The notes under the pieces are model-generated. The model searched no databases and was not told where the DNA came from. It was given only the letters and a program-made list of their open reading frames with translations. A stretch of DNA of 64,000 nt from JACJXW01 sp964418125 (lineage in GTDB: Bacteria; Bacteroidota; Bacteroidia; Chitinophagales; Saprospiraceae): the NCBI GenBank assembly GCA_964418125.1, contig CAYQKY010000017.1, forward strand, positions 1 to 64,000, read 5' to 3'. Numbering within the stretch: the stretch's first letter is position 1; each line of letters begins with the position of its first letter. A program made the position numbers and the translations under genes. Below, piece by piece: positions 51,800-59,621 of the stretch.

Positions 51800-53047
51800 T
51801 TCTTCCACCACTCCCTTCGCCTTATAATACAATTCCGAACAGTTTTCTTCGGTAAGTATCTCATTGGCCACCCGGTGCAGGTCGGCGGTAGTCACTTGCT
51901 GGTAAAAGCCGGCTTCCTTGTTGATCAGTTCGGGGTCGCCGAGCAGCTCGAAGAAGGAAAGGTTGATCGCTTTGTTCAGTATATTCAGTTCGGAGAAGAC
52001 GAGCGTGCTTTCCATCTTGTTTTTGAGCTTTTGCAGCTCTTCTTCGGGAATGAGGCCGTCTTTCAGTTCCTGCAGTTCCTTCCAGATGGCGGCAGAGGCC
52101 TGGTCGAGGCTCACCCCGTCGGCCGGCTTGCCTTCGATAATGAACAGGCCCGGGTCGATGGAGCCCGACACGTAACAGTCGATACTTGAGAAGAGCTCCT
52201 GCTCCTTGAGCAGGCGCCGGTACAGGCGGGAAGAAGAGCCGTTGCTCAATACGTCGGAAATGAGGTCGGCGACGTAGTAATCGGGGTGGTTGCGCGCCGG
52301 CATGTGGAAGGCCAGGTAGATGGCGTCTACCGGTACGTTCGCCTCGTTGATGCGCCTTTCCAGCCGTTTCTGCGGAGGTTCCTGGGGCAGTTTGCGCTCC
52401 ATGGGCTCGCCGGCGGAAATGTCGCCGAACCATTTTCCCACGAGGGCTTTCACCTCTGCAGTCTTTACATTGCCGGCAATGGCCAGGATGGCGTTGTTCG
52501 GGCGGTAATAGCGATAGAAGAACGAACGGACATCGTCCAGGGTGGCGTCTTCGACGTGCTTGGGCACCTTGCCGATGGTGGGCCAGCGGTAGGGGTGAAC
52601 CTTGAAGGCCATGTCGGCAATGTGGTGCCAGACATCCCCGTAGGGCTCGTTGAGGCAGGTCTCTTTGAATTCCTCCACCACTACTTTGCGTTGTACTTCG
52701 AGTACCCGCTCGTCAAAATTGAGGCTCATCATGCGGTCCGATTCCAGCCAGAGGGCCACCTCCAGGTTCTCGGCCGGCAGGATGTCATAGAAGTTCGTGA
52801 TGTCGTTATTGGTAAAGGCGTTGTTCTCACCTCCGGCCATTTGAATGGGCGTGTCGAAGTCAGGGATGTTGGCGGATCCTCCGAACATCAGATGCTCAAA
52901 AAGGTGGGCAAAGCCGGTCTTGTCCGGCGATTCATCGCGCGCCCCTACGTTGTACAGTACGTTGACGGCTGCCATAGGGGTGCTGTCATCTTCGTGGATA
53001 AGGACTTTCAGCCCGTTGTCCAACTCGAATCTTTCAAATTTTATCAC
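51788..53047 (-). CDS. M16-family zinc peptidase (pitrilysin/processing-peptidase type)
   Basis: A 419-residue protein with the inverted zinc motif HLFEH (H48, E51, H52) and the downstream glutamate in the helix VLEVQRKVVVEEFKE. The second half is the usual inactive M16 C-domain (SSRLYRRLLKEQELFSSID is the R/Y substrate-tail signature). Length is that of single-chain bacterial members. No clear signal peptide is seen, so it could be cytosolic or exported by another route. It degrades peptides. A TACATTTG promoter-like box is 70 bp upstream. It is convergent with the epimerase gene. Confidence 0.92.
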   Translation of the reverse strand: MIKFERFELDNGLKVLIHEDDSTPMAAVNVLYNVGARDESPDKTGFAHLFEHLMFGGSANIPDFDTPIQMAGGENNAFTNNDITNFYDILPAENLEVALWLESDRMMSLNFDERVLEVQRKVVVEEFKETCLNEPYGDVWHHIADMAFKVHPYRWPTIGKVPKHVEDATLDDVRSFFYRYYRPNNAILAIAGNVKTAEVKALVGKWFGDISAGEPMERKLPQEPPQKRLERRINEANVPVDAIYLAFHMPARNHPDYYVADLISDVLSNGSSSRLYRRLLKEQELFSSIDCYVSGSIDPGLFIIEGKPADGVSLDQASAAIWKELQELKDGLIPEEELQKLKNKMESTLVFSELNILNKAINLSFFELLGDPELINKEAGFYQQVTTADLHRVANEILTEENCSELYYKAKGVVEEISE

Positions 53048-53116
53048 AATACAACAATTTTTCAGGGCGCCGCCATTTCCTCAGTGCAGGTTTTGACGGC
53101 GGTAGGGGCGCCATTA

Positions 53117-53124
53117 CAAATGTA
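53117..53124 (-). promoter_or_regulatory. Candidate promoter for the M16 gene
   Basis: The minus-strand TACATTTG matches TAnnTTTG, with a TTTG on the same strand at 53151-53148, a spacing of 23 bases. The leader to the M16 start would be about 60 bases. Confidence 0.45.
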
Positions 53125-53235
53125 TAAAAAATCGGCGCCCCATGCACCAAAATAGAACGCCTTTGCATCTATCTGGTTGAATTCAATGGCAAAAAACTTC
53201 ATCGGGCCCGATGGTGGATCTAAAATCACCATCAG

Positions 53236-53988
53236 ATGAAAAGAAACGATATTTCCCGCCTGGACAAAAACCGGGGCATCTTCCTGAAAGTTGGCCTCCT
53301 GATCTCCGTTGCTGTGGCCATCCTGGCTCTGAACTGGACTACCGTACAGTACGAGAACCCGGATATCTATATCGACGATATCGACGATGAAACGATAGAA
53401 GTGGAAGCCATCCGAACCGCTCAGGACCTGCCGCGGCCGGCCCCTCCGCCGGTGGTGGCCCCTACCGATGAGATCATTGCGGTAGAGGAGGTGGAATACT
53501 CGGATGCACCAGCCCGGCAGAACATCGATCTTACCCCTAACTTCAACATATACGGCCAGGAGCCGGTATCCGCCCCGGCTACGGTGGCCTACGAACCGCC
53601 TCCCCTCCCGGTAGTCGAAGAGCCGGCATCCAAAGAGATTTTCAAGATCGTGGAAGAAATGCCTCGTTTCGGGCAGTGTGCTTCCATGCCTTCCAGGGAG
53701 GAGCGGGAGCGTTGCTCCGATAAGGAGCTGCTCAGCTACGTATACCAGAATATCCGCTACCCGGAAATGGCGCGGGAAAGCAACATTGAAGGGCTGGTCG
53801 TAGTGCAGTTCGTCATCGAAAAGGACGGCTCCGTCAGCAACGCCCACCTGCTGCGCGATATCGGCGGCGGCTGTGGCCGGGAGGCCCTGCGCGTGGTCAA
53901 CAGCATGCCGGAATGGACGCCAGGCCGGCAGCGCGGGCGCGCGGTGCGGGTACAGATGAACCTGCCGGTGAAGTTTAGCCTGAAGTAA
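53236..53988 (+). CDS. TonB-family energy transducer
   Basis: A 250-residue inner-membrane protein. One N-terminal transmembrane helix (about 18-36, VGLLISVAVAILALNW) follows a short basic cytoplasmic start, then a proline-rich periplasmic stretch (LPRPAPPPVVAPT, YEPPPLPVVEEPA) and a C-terminal TonB domain (about 170-248: RYPEMARESNIEGLVVVQF, VIEKDGSVSN, AVRVQMNLPVKFSLK). It would pass proton-motive energy to outer-membrane receptors such as those in this window. No exbB/exbD is adjacent. It is followed by a gene with two closely similar TonB domains. Confidence 0.92.
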   Translation: MKRNDISRLDKNRGIFLKVGLLISVAVAILALNWTTVQYENPDIYIDDIDDETIEVEAIRTAQDLPRPAPPPVVAPTDEIIAVEEVEYSDAPARQNIDLTPNFNIYGQEPVSAPATVAYEPPPLPVVEEPASKEIFKIVEEMPRFGQCASMPSREERERCSDKELLSYVYQNIRYPEMARESNIEGLVVVQFVIEKDGSVSNAHLLRDIGGGCGREALRVVNSMPEWTPGRQRGRAVRVQMNLPVKFSLK

Positions 53989-54033
53989 TGCCGCCAGCAG
54001 ACAACTTTTTCCGGCAGCCAGAGCTTTAGCGAA

Positions 54034-54107
54034 GGCAAGCCCGTTGCCCTGCCGGCTTGCCGCAACGATCAGCTCAAAAGCAAGGAACTTCTGACCGTTC
54101 CTTGCTT
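54034..54107. repeat. Two hairpins between the TonB-family genes
   Basis: GGCAAGCC (54034-54041) pairs with GGCTTGCC (54054-54061), and AAGCAAGGAAC (54078-54088) pairs perfectly with GTTCCTTGCTT (54097-54107). Neither is followed by a T-tract in the plus direction. They may weaken read-through or process the transcript between the two genes. Confidence 0.65.
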
Positions 54108-54132
54108 CTGAAAAAACTCAACTCCCAAGCCT

Positions 54133-55815
54133 ATGCAAATCATCAATTCTACCCTATGCACCTCGTTGCTGCTGGCCCTTTCCCTGGCCGCAGTTGGCCA
54201 GCCAACGCGGGCGGTTATACCCCCCTCTGAGAAAGGGCAGGAACAAACCATTCGCAGCATCCCGCTTCCGCCGATGCCCGGAGAAGAACCTCACGCCACC
54301 TACTGCCCCATGAAAATCGGGAAGATACCGCACAGGGATAAGCCATTGAAAGTGGATTACTCCCGAAAGCCCGGAGCAGGGCGTGTCCCTTCCGGTGAAC
54401 AGATAATCAGGGAAGCGTGTGTTCCTGAGATCATAGGCTGCCATGATACCGAAACCTGCTCTGCGCCGTCGGCCAGCGTCTGCCCGCCGCCGCCGCCACC
54501 GCCGCCCAGGATCATATGCTCGGATCTTTTTCGGGCCATTGAGGAAATGCCCCGCTTTCCCGGCTGTGAAAGCCTGCCCACCATTGCCGAAAAGAAGCAA
54601 TGCGCCAGTGAGAAGATGTTTGAATTCATTTACGAAAACCTCAACTACCCCGAAGCCGCCAGGAAAAATGGAATTGAGGGCCCGGTAGTCATTCAGTTCG
54701 TCGTGGAAAAGGATGGTTCGGTTACAAGTGCGCGGATCGTAAGGGATATTGGCGGAGGATGTGGCGAGGAGGCCCTTCGTGTGGTCGAGCTAATGAACCA
54801 GGCGGGCCTTAAATGGATACCGGGAAAACAGGCCGGCCGGCAGGTGCGAACGCAGTTCAACATTCCGGTGAAGTTTATGCCGGGTGATGCTGCGAAGTTC
54901 TGCCCCTCCCCGCCGGTTGAAGAAGCCTGTTCTGTAGAGGAAAAAATGCACGCCAAAGAGCCTGAGCCCCAAAACGAGATAAGGCAAATGCTTTGCAATG
55001 TTTCTCTTCCGCCGCCGCCCCCATGCGGGGGGATTTACCCTCCCACGCCACCTCTGGACGAAGAGCTATTCAAAATAGTTGAGCAGATGCCTCGGTTCCC
55101 GGGCTGTGAAGAGATGGTATCACCGGAAGAGAAAAGGCAGTGCTCCGAAGAAAAACTGCTGGAGTTCCTCGATGAGAACCTCACTTACCCTCCGCTGGCC
55201 CGGGAAAATTGTGTGGAGGGAACCGTTGTCATCCAGTTTGTGGTGGAAAAGGACGGTTCTGTCACCAATGCCACAATAGTACGCGACATTGGCGCCCACT
55301 GTGGTGAAGCGGCCCTGAATGTAGTCAACCTGATGAACGAGCGGAACCTGAAGTGGATACCCGGCCGGCAGCGCGGCCGCGCCGTGCGGGTGCAGCTCAG
55401 CCTCCCCGTAAGGTTCCGCATCGACTGCTCCGATACCGAACCAACTCCTGTTGCCGAAGCACCTTTATCAGGGCCGGCGGGCCGGGAAGAACATAAGGAA
55501 CAGGCCGACGAAGCCCTCCACCCCTCGGAAGCTACCCCTTCCGGCACTCCTCTAACCTTTGAACCGGAGGGCTTCCGGCTTTTTCCCAACCCGGCGGCGG
55601 AGTGGCTCAACGTGCACTCCCAGCCCGCGCCCGGCCGGGTGTCCCTGGTTGTTGTGAACACCGTCGGGCAAGTACTATGGAAGAAGGAATATGCACACAC
55701 CGATGGCATTCTGGAAGAGCGGGTTAACCTCACTCTGTGGCCTCCCGGCCCCTACTTCCTGCGCATCGAACAACAAGGCAAGAAACAAACACACCCATTT
55801 GTCCGGCAGCGGTAG
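54133..55815 (+). CDS. Secreted protein with two TonB C-terminal domains and a T9SS sorting tail
   Basis: A 560-residue protein of unusual make-up. A cleavable signal peptide ends near AVGQ (residue 23) and no transmembrane helix follows. Residues about 131-248 and 311-429 are two copies of a TonB C-terminal domain with the same frame (EEMPRFPGCE, NYPEAARKNGIEGPVVIQF, VVEKDGSVTSARIVRDIGG, KWIPGKQAGRQVRTQF), linked by proline runs. Residues about 478-560 are a type IX secretion C-terminal domain (FRLFPNPAAEWLNV, then GPYFLRIE). The domains closely resemble that of the neighbouring TonB, indicating duplication. A TonB-like protein sent outside the cell cannot energise receptors in the normal way; binding, plugging or scaffolding is more likely. 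Confidence 0.85.
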   Translation: MQIINSTLCTSLLLALSLAAVGQPTRAVIPPSEKGQEQTIRSIPLPPMPGEEPHATYCPMKIGKIPHRDKPLKVDYSRKPGAGRVPSGEQIIREACVPEIIGCHDTETCSAPSASVCPPPPPPPPRIICSDLFRAIEEMPRFPGCESLPTIAEKKQCASEKMFEFIYENLNYPEAARKNGIEGPVVIQFVVEKDGSVTSARIVRDIGGGCGEEALRVVELMNQAGLKWIPGKQAGRQVRTQFNIPVKFMPGDAAKFCPSPPVEEACSVEEKMHAKEPEPQNEIRQMLCNVSLPPPPPCGGIYPPTPPLDEELFKIVEQMPRFPGCEEMVSPEEKRQCSEEKLLEFLDENLTYPPLARENCVEGTVVIQFVVEKDGSVTNATIVRDIGAHCGEAALNVVNLMNERNLKWIPGRQRGRAVRVQLSLPVRFRIDCSDTEPTPVAEAPLSGPAGREEHKEQADEALHPSEATPSGTPLTFEPEGFRLFPNPAAEWLNVHSQPAPGRVSLVVVNTVGQVLWKKEYAHTDGILEERVNLTLWPPGPYFLRIEQQGKKQTHPFVRQR

Positions 55816-55866
55816 GCCTGGCCGTCGGCACACCACAATTGGGGCGGCCGGCTGTGTATCTTACTC

Positions 55867-55906
55867 TTATTACGGGCCACCTGAAGGTAGCCCGTCCGAA
55901 AAAAAA
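55867..55906 (-). repeat. Dispersed hairpin repeat, copy 4
   Basis: Read on the minus strand, a T-tract (55906-55899) and CGGA precede the stem ACGGGCTACC (55895-55886), the loop and GGTGGCCCGT (55881-55872), then AATAAG. The single T-G wobble matches that in copy 3. Confidence 0.75.
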
Positions 55907-56013
55907 TCAAAAGCTGGTAGTTTTTCGACGAGTGGAAAGGGTGGCTGTCCCTTTGGGCGGCGCCCTTTCCCAATGCCCGGCAACTTCGTTCCCTTCTCTT
56001 CGGGCCGGGTAAA

Positions 56014-56060
56014 ATTCGGAACTCGGAATTCGGCAGGTCTGGCGAACAACGAATAACGAA
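56014..56060. repeat. 3'-end word hairpin (ATTCG words), imperfect
   Basis: AATTCGGAACTCGGAATTCG (56014-56032 region) is mirrored by CGAACAACGAATAACGAA (about 56043-56060), with a GGCAGGTCTGG loop. The ATTCG-spacing is kept although spacer bases differ. The words belong with those at 15794 and 63511. Confidence 0.5.
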
Positions 56061-56142
56061 TAACCAACAACCTGCAGGCCCGTTTCCTTTCCGTCAGCCC
56101 CTTCTTTTATAACCTTCCTCTGCGTAGTACGCCCGAATTTCA

Positions 56143-56150
56143 TATATTTG
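56143..56150 (+). promoter_or_regulatory. Candidate -7 box (TATATTTG) of the mutase gene
   Basis: TATATTTG is an exact TAnnTTTG match 20 bases upstream of the mutB start, giving a short leader of about 14 bases. No clean -33 TTG was found. Confidence 0.5.
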
Positions 56151-56170
56151 GAATGCAAAAAAATTAGCCT

Positions 56171-58312
56171 ATGGCACGCCCCGATTTCAGCAAGATACAG
56201 CTCGACCAGAACGTTTTACGCGCCGCTTCCCGCGAGGGGGAAGAGTGGAAAACCCCGGAAAAAATACCGGTGCCGCCGGTACTTTCCCAGGAAGACATCA
56301 AAGGAATGCGCCATCTCAGCTATGCTGCCGGGCTGCCCCCCTTTCTGCGCGGCCCTTATAGCTCGATGTATACGGTTCGCCCATGGACGATACGCCAGTA
56401 CGCCGGCTTCTCCACGGCCGAAGAGAGCAACGCCTTCTACCGCCGCAACCTTGCCCAGGGCCAGAAGGGCCTTTCCGTGGCCTTCGACCTGGCCACCCAC
56501 CGCGGCTATGATTCCGACCACGACAGGGTGACCGGCGATGTGGGCAAGGCCGGCGTCGCCATCGATACGGTGGAGGATATGAAGATCCTCTTCGACCAGA
56601 TCCCGCTGGATAAAATGTCGGTTTCCATGACGATGAACGGAGCCGTCATCCCGGTCATGGCCTTTTACATCATAGCTGCCGAAGAGCAGGGCGTCAAACC
56701 GGAACAGCTCAGCGGCACCATACAGAATGACATCCTCAAGGAATTCATGGTGCGCAATACCTACATCTATCCGCCCCTTCCCTCCATGCGCATCATCGCC
56801 GATATTTTTGAATATGCCTCCAAAAATATGCCGCGGTTCAACTCCATCAGCATTAGCGGCTACCACATGCACGAGGCGGGCGCTACGGCCGACATCGAGC
56901 TGGCCTATACCCTCGCCGACGGGCTGGAATACCTGCGCGCCGGCATCAAAGCCGGCCTGAAAGTCGACGATTTCGCCCCCCGCATTTCCTTCTTCTGGGG
57001 CATCGGAATGAACCACTTTATGGAAATCGCCAAAATGCGGGCCGCCCGCATGCTTTGGGCCAAGATCGTCAGGCAGTTCAACCCGCAAAGCGCCAAATCT
57101 ATGGCCTTGCGCACCCACTGCCAGACTTCAGGCTGGAGCCTTACCGAGCAGGACCCCTTCAACAACATCGCCCGTACCTCCGTCGAGGCCCTGGCGGCGG
57201 CCCTGGGCGGCACCCAGTCGCTGCACACCAACTCCCTCGACGAGGCGATCGCCCTGCCGACGGACTTCTCCGCCAAGATTGCCCGCGATACGCAGATATA
57301 CCTGCAAAAGGAGACCGACATCACCAAAGCGGTAGACCCCTGGGGCGGCTCCTACTATGTGGAATACCTGACGGGCCGCCTGGCGAGACGCGCCTGGGCC
57401 CTCATCCAGGAGGTGGAAGAGCTGGGCGGAATGGCCAAGGCCATCGAAGACGGCCTTCCCAAACTGCGCATCGAAGAGGCCGCCGCCCGCAAGCAGGCCC
57501 GCATCGACAGCGGCAAAGACCAGATCGTGGGCGTCAACATTTACCAGCTGGAAAAGGAAGATCCCATCGAAATTCTCGAAGTTGACAATACTGCCGTTCG
57601 TGAGGCGCAGATCCGGAGGATCAACGAAGTGAAGCGCACCCGCGATGAGGGCGCCGTACAGGAGGCCCTGGATGCCCTCTACCAGTGCGCCCGCACCGGC
57701 GAAGGCAATCTGCTGGACCAGGCCGTGCAGGCCGCCCGCCTGCGCGCCACCCTGGGCGAGATATCCTCCGCCATGGAACGACATTTCGGCCGTTTCACCG
57801 CACAGACCAAATCGGTTTCCGGCGTTTATTCCAGCGAGATCAGCAACAATGATGATTTCCGGAAGGCCAGAGAACTCGCCGACCAGTTTGCCGAACTGGA
57901 AGGCCGCCGGCCCCGCATCATGGTGGCCAAGCTCGGCCAGGACGGCCACGACCGCGGCGCCAAGGTGATCGCCACCAGCTTCGCCGACCTCGGCTTTGAC
58001 GTAGACATCGGCCCTCTGTTCCAGACGCCGGCGGAAGCCGCCCGGCAGGCCGCCGAGAACGACGTCCACATCCTGGGCATCTCCTCCCTGGCCGCCGGCC
58101 ATAAGACGCTTGTCCCGGAAACGATCGCCGAACTGAAAAAGCTGGGCAGGGAAGACATCATGGTCGTCGTGGGCGGCGTGATCCCGCACCAGGATTACGA
58201 ATTTCTGTTTGAGCAGGGCGTGGTGGGCGTTTTCGGCCCTGGGACGAAGATCGCCAAAGCCGCGGCACAAATACTGGAGGTGCTGATCGAAGCGACGGGG
58301 GTGGTTGAATAA
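56171..58312 (+). CDS. scpA: Methylmalonyl-CoA mutase, large/catalytic subunit
   Basis: A 713-residue adenosylcobalamin enzyme that interconverts methylmalonyl-CoA and succinyl-CoA in propionate and odd-chain metabolism. The N-terminal TIM barrel (about 1-560) has the substrate-channel region RGPYSSMYTVRPWTIRQYAG and the VSISGYHMHEAGA-type segment (here ISISGYHMHEAGAT). The C-terminal cobalamin-binding domain (about 580-705) has the base-off signature DGHDRGAKVI with the cobalt ligand H593, the GPLFQTP turn and the VVVGGVIP strand. Length fits the full catalytic subunit (MutB/ScpA, mutA usually adjacent). No small subunit gene is seen next to it here. The gene is probably monocistronic. Confidence 0.95.
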   Translation: MARPDFSKIQLDQNVLRAASREGEEWKTPEKIPVPPVLSQEDIKGMRHLSYAAGLPPFLRGPYSSMYTVRPWTIRQYAGFSTAEESNAFYRRNLAQGQKGLSVAFDLATHRGYDSDHDRVTGDVGKAGVAIDTVEDMKILFDQIPLDKMSVSMTMNGAVIPVMAFYIIAAEEQGVKPEQLSGTIQNDILKEFMVRNTYIYPPLPSMRIIADIFEYASKNMPRFNSISISGYHMHEAGATADIELAYTLADGLEYLRAGIKAGLKVDDFAPRISFFWGIGMNHFMEIAKMRAARMLWAKIVRQFNPQSAKSMALRTHCQTSGWSLTEQDPFNNIARTSVEALAAALGGTQSLHTNSLDEAIALPTDFSAKIARDTQIYLQKETDITKAVDPWGGSYYVEYLTGRLARRAWALIQEVEELGGMAKAIEDGLPKLRIEEAAARKQARIDSGKDQIVGVNIYQLEKEDPIEILEVDNTAVREAQIRRINEVKRTRDEGAVQEALDALYQCARTGEGNLLDQAVQAARLRATLGEISSAMERHFGRFTAQTKSVSGVYSSEISNNDDFRKARELADQFAELEGRRPRIMVAKLGQDGHDRGAKVIATSFADLGFDVDIGPLFQTPAEAARQAAENDVHILGISSLAAGHKTLVPETIAELKKLGREDIMVVVGGVIPHQDYEFLFEQGVVGVFGPGTKIAKAAAQILEVLIEATGVVE

Positions 58313-58345
58313 GACAGAAGTAGGGGTGAGCGTATTTTGAGATCC

Positions 58346-59143
58346 CTATTTCTCTCCCGGCTTATACACCCACAACACATCTTCCGGCGGCGGCCCCATC
58401 TCGGGGGATTTTTCCTCGTAATCGATTAGGTGGAGGAGGTAACGCATGGCGGCGATTCGCGCCACTTCCCGTATATTGCCCTTGATGATGATCCAGGGGC
58501 TGAAGGGCATGGACGTGCGCTCGTACATGATGTTCTTGTACCGGGTGAACTCGTCCCATTTTTCCTGGGCCAGCAGGTCTACCGGGCTGACTTTCCACTG
58601 CTTGAGGGGGTCGGAGAGGCGGTCTTCGATGCGGTGTCGCTGCACTTCCATGTCGATCGAGAACCAGAATTTGAACAGGAGGATGCCGTCTTCGGTGATC
58701 ATCTGTTCGAACTGAGGCGCCTGTTTCATGAACAGCTCGTACTGCTCTGTCGTACAAAAACCCATGACCGGCTCGACGACGGCCCGGTTGTACCAGCTGC
58801 GGTCAAAAAAGACGATCTCTCCGGCGTTGGGCAATTCCTGAACGTAGCGCTGGAAATACCACTGCTCCTTTTCCACCTCCGACGGTTTGCCCAGGGCGAC
58901 GACGCGGTAGTGCCGGGGGTTGAGGAATTGAGAAAAACGAAAGATAGCCCCGCCCTTGCCGGCCGTATCCCGCCCTTCGAAGATGATGGCCAGCCGCAGG
59001 CCGTTCTCGTAGATGTGTTTCTGTAATTTCAGCAGTTCTACCTGAAGGAAGTACAGTTCGTGCGCATAGGCGGGGTTGATGCTGTAATGTTGCAGGACCT
59101 GTTTATCGAAGATTTCGTCCTGGCCGGGCTTCATTTGTTCCAT
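58346..59143 (-). CDS. Polyphosphate kinase 2 (PPK2) family enzyme
   Basis: A 265-residue cytosolic P-loop kinase that transfers phosphate between polyphosphate and nucleotides. Walker A is GRDTAGKGG (57-65), the Walker B/lid region has FFDRSWYNRAVVEPVMGF with the family's DRSWYNR signature, and the lid is DRLSDPLKQWKVSPVDL. It fits single-domain PPK2 (class I-type length). Direction of reaction and nucleotide preference cannot be read. It starts 14 bp after the DUF486 gene on the same strand and is likely co-transcribed with it; the mutase gene is convergent. Confidence 0.92.
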   Translation of the reverse strand: MEQMKPGQDEIFDKQVLQHYSINPAYAHELYFLQVELLKLQKHIYENGLRLAIIFEGRDTAGKGGAIFRFSQFLNPRHYRVVALGKPSEVEKEQWYFQRYVQELPNAGEIVFFDRSWYNRAVVEPVMGFCTTEQYELFMKQAPQFEQMITEDGILLFKFWFSIDMEVQRHRIEDRLSDPLKQWKVSPVDLLAQEKWDEFTRYKNIMYERTSMPFSPWIIIKGNIREVARIAAMRYLLHLIDYEEKSPEMGPPPEDVLWVYKPGEK

Positions 59144-59157
59144 CCCAAGTACTTTGT

Positions 59158-59529
59158 TTACTTTTTAAAGATAAAATAAACGGCCAGAATCAGGCAGGCG
59201 AAACCTGCGAAATGATTCCAGCGAAGGCTTTCCGTCCTGAAAAAGAGGAGGGAGAAGATGAGGAATACCGTCAGGGTGATGACTTCCTGCAGGACTTTCA
59301 GCTCCACCAGGGCGAAGGGGCCGCCGTAGGATTTGTAGCCGATCCGGTTGGCGGGCACCTGCAGGCAGTATTCGAAAAAAGCGATAAGCCAGCTGATCAC
59401 GATGACGCCAAAGAGGCCCAGGCCGTCCAGCCACCGGATCTCCCGGAACTTCAGGTGGCCATACCAGGCGAAGGTCATAAAGATGTTGGATAGCACCAGT
59501 AAGGTGATGGTTGCCAGGGTTGCTTTCAT
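59158..59529 (-). CDS. DUF486 (DMT-like) small membrane protein
   Basis: A 123-residue protein with four hydrophobic helices, matching the DUF486 family of small drug/metabolite-transporter-like proteins: LATITLLVLSNIFMTFAWYG, FGVIVISWLIAFFEYCLQVP with the family's FEYCLQVPANRIGY signature, VLQEVITLTVFLIFSLLFF and FAGFACLILAVYFIF. The transported compound, if any, is unknown. It lies 14 bp upstream of PPK2, in one operon. Confidence 0.9.
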   Translation of the reverse strand: MKATLATITLLVLSNIFMTFAWYGHLKFREIRWLDGLGLFGVIVISWLIAFFEYCLQVPANRIGYKSYGGPFALVELKVLQEVITLTVFLIFSLLFFRTESLRWNHFAGFACLILAVYFIFKK

Positions 59530-59621
59530 GAGTTTGGCTGCAGCCTCGTTGTGTTACGGTGAATCTGACTGTTTTCGGGGAAAACCGTCACCCGGAAAGC
59601 GGGAAAAACTATCGAGGAGGC

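Larger units (their letters stand above)
55816..56170. other. 355-bp intergenic region with hairpins and the mutB promoter
   Basis: It contains the dispersed hairpin repeat copy 4 (55871-55906), a further hairpin from GGAAAGGG and CCCTTTCC (about 55934-55970), a word hairpin (56014-56060) and a promoter-like TATATTTG (56143-56150). No coding sequence is supported. Confidence 0.55.
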
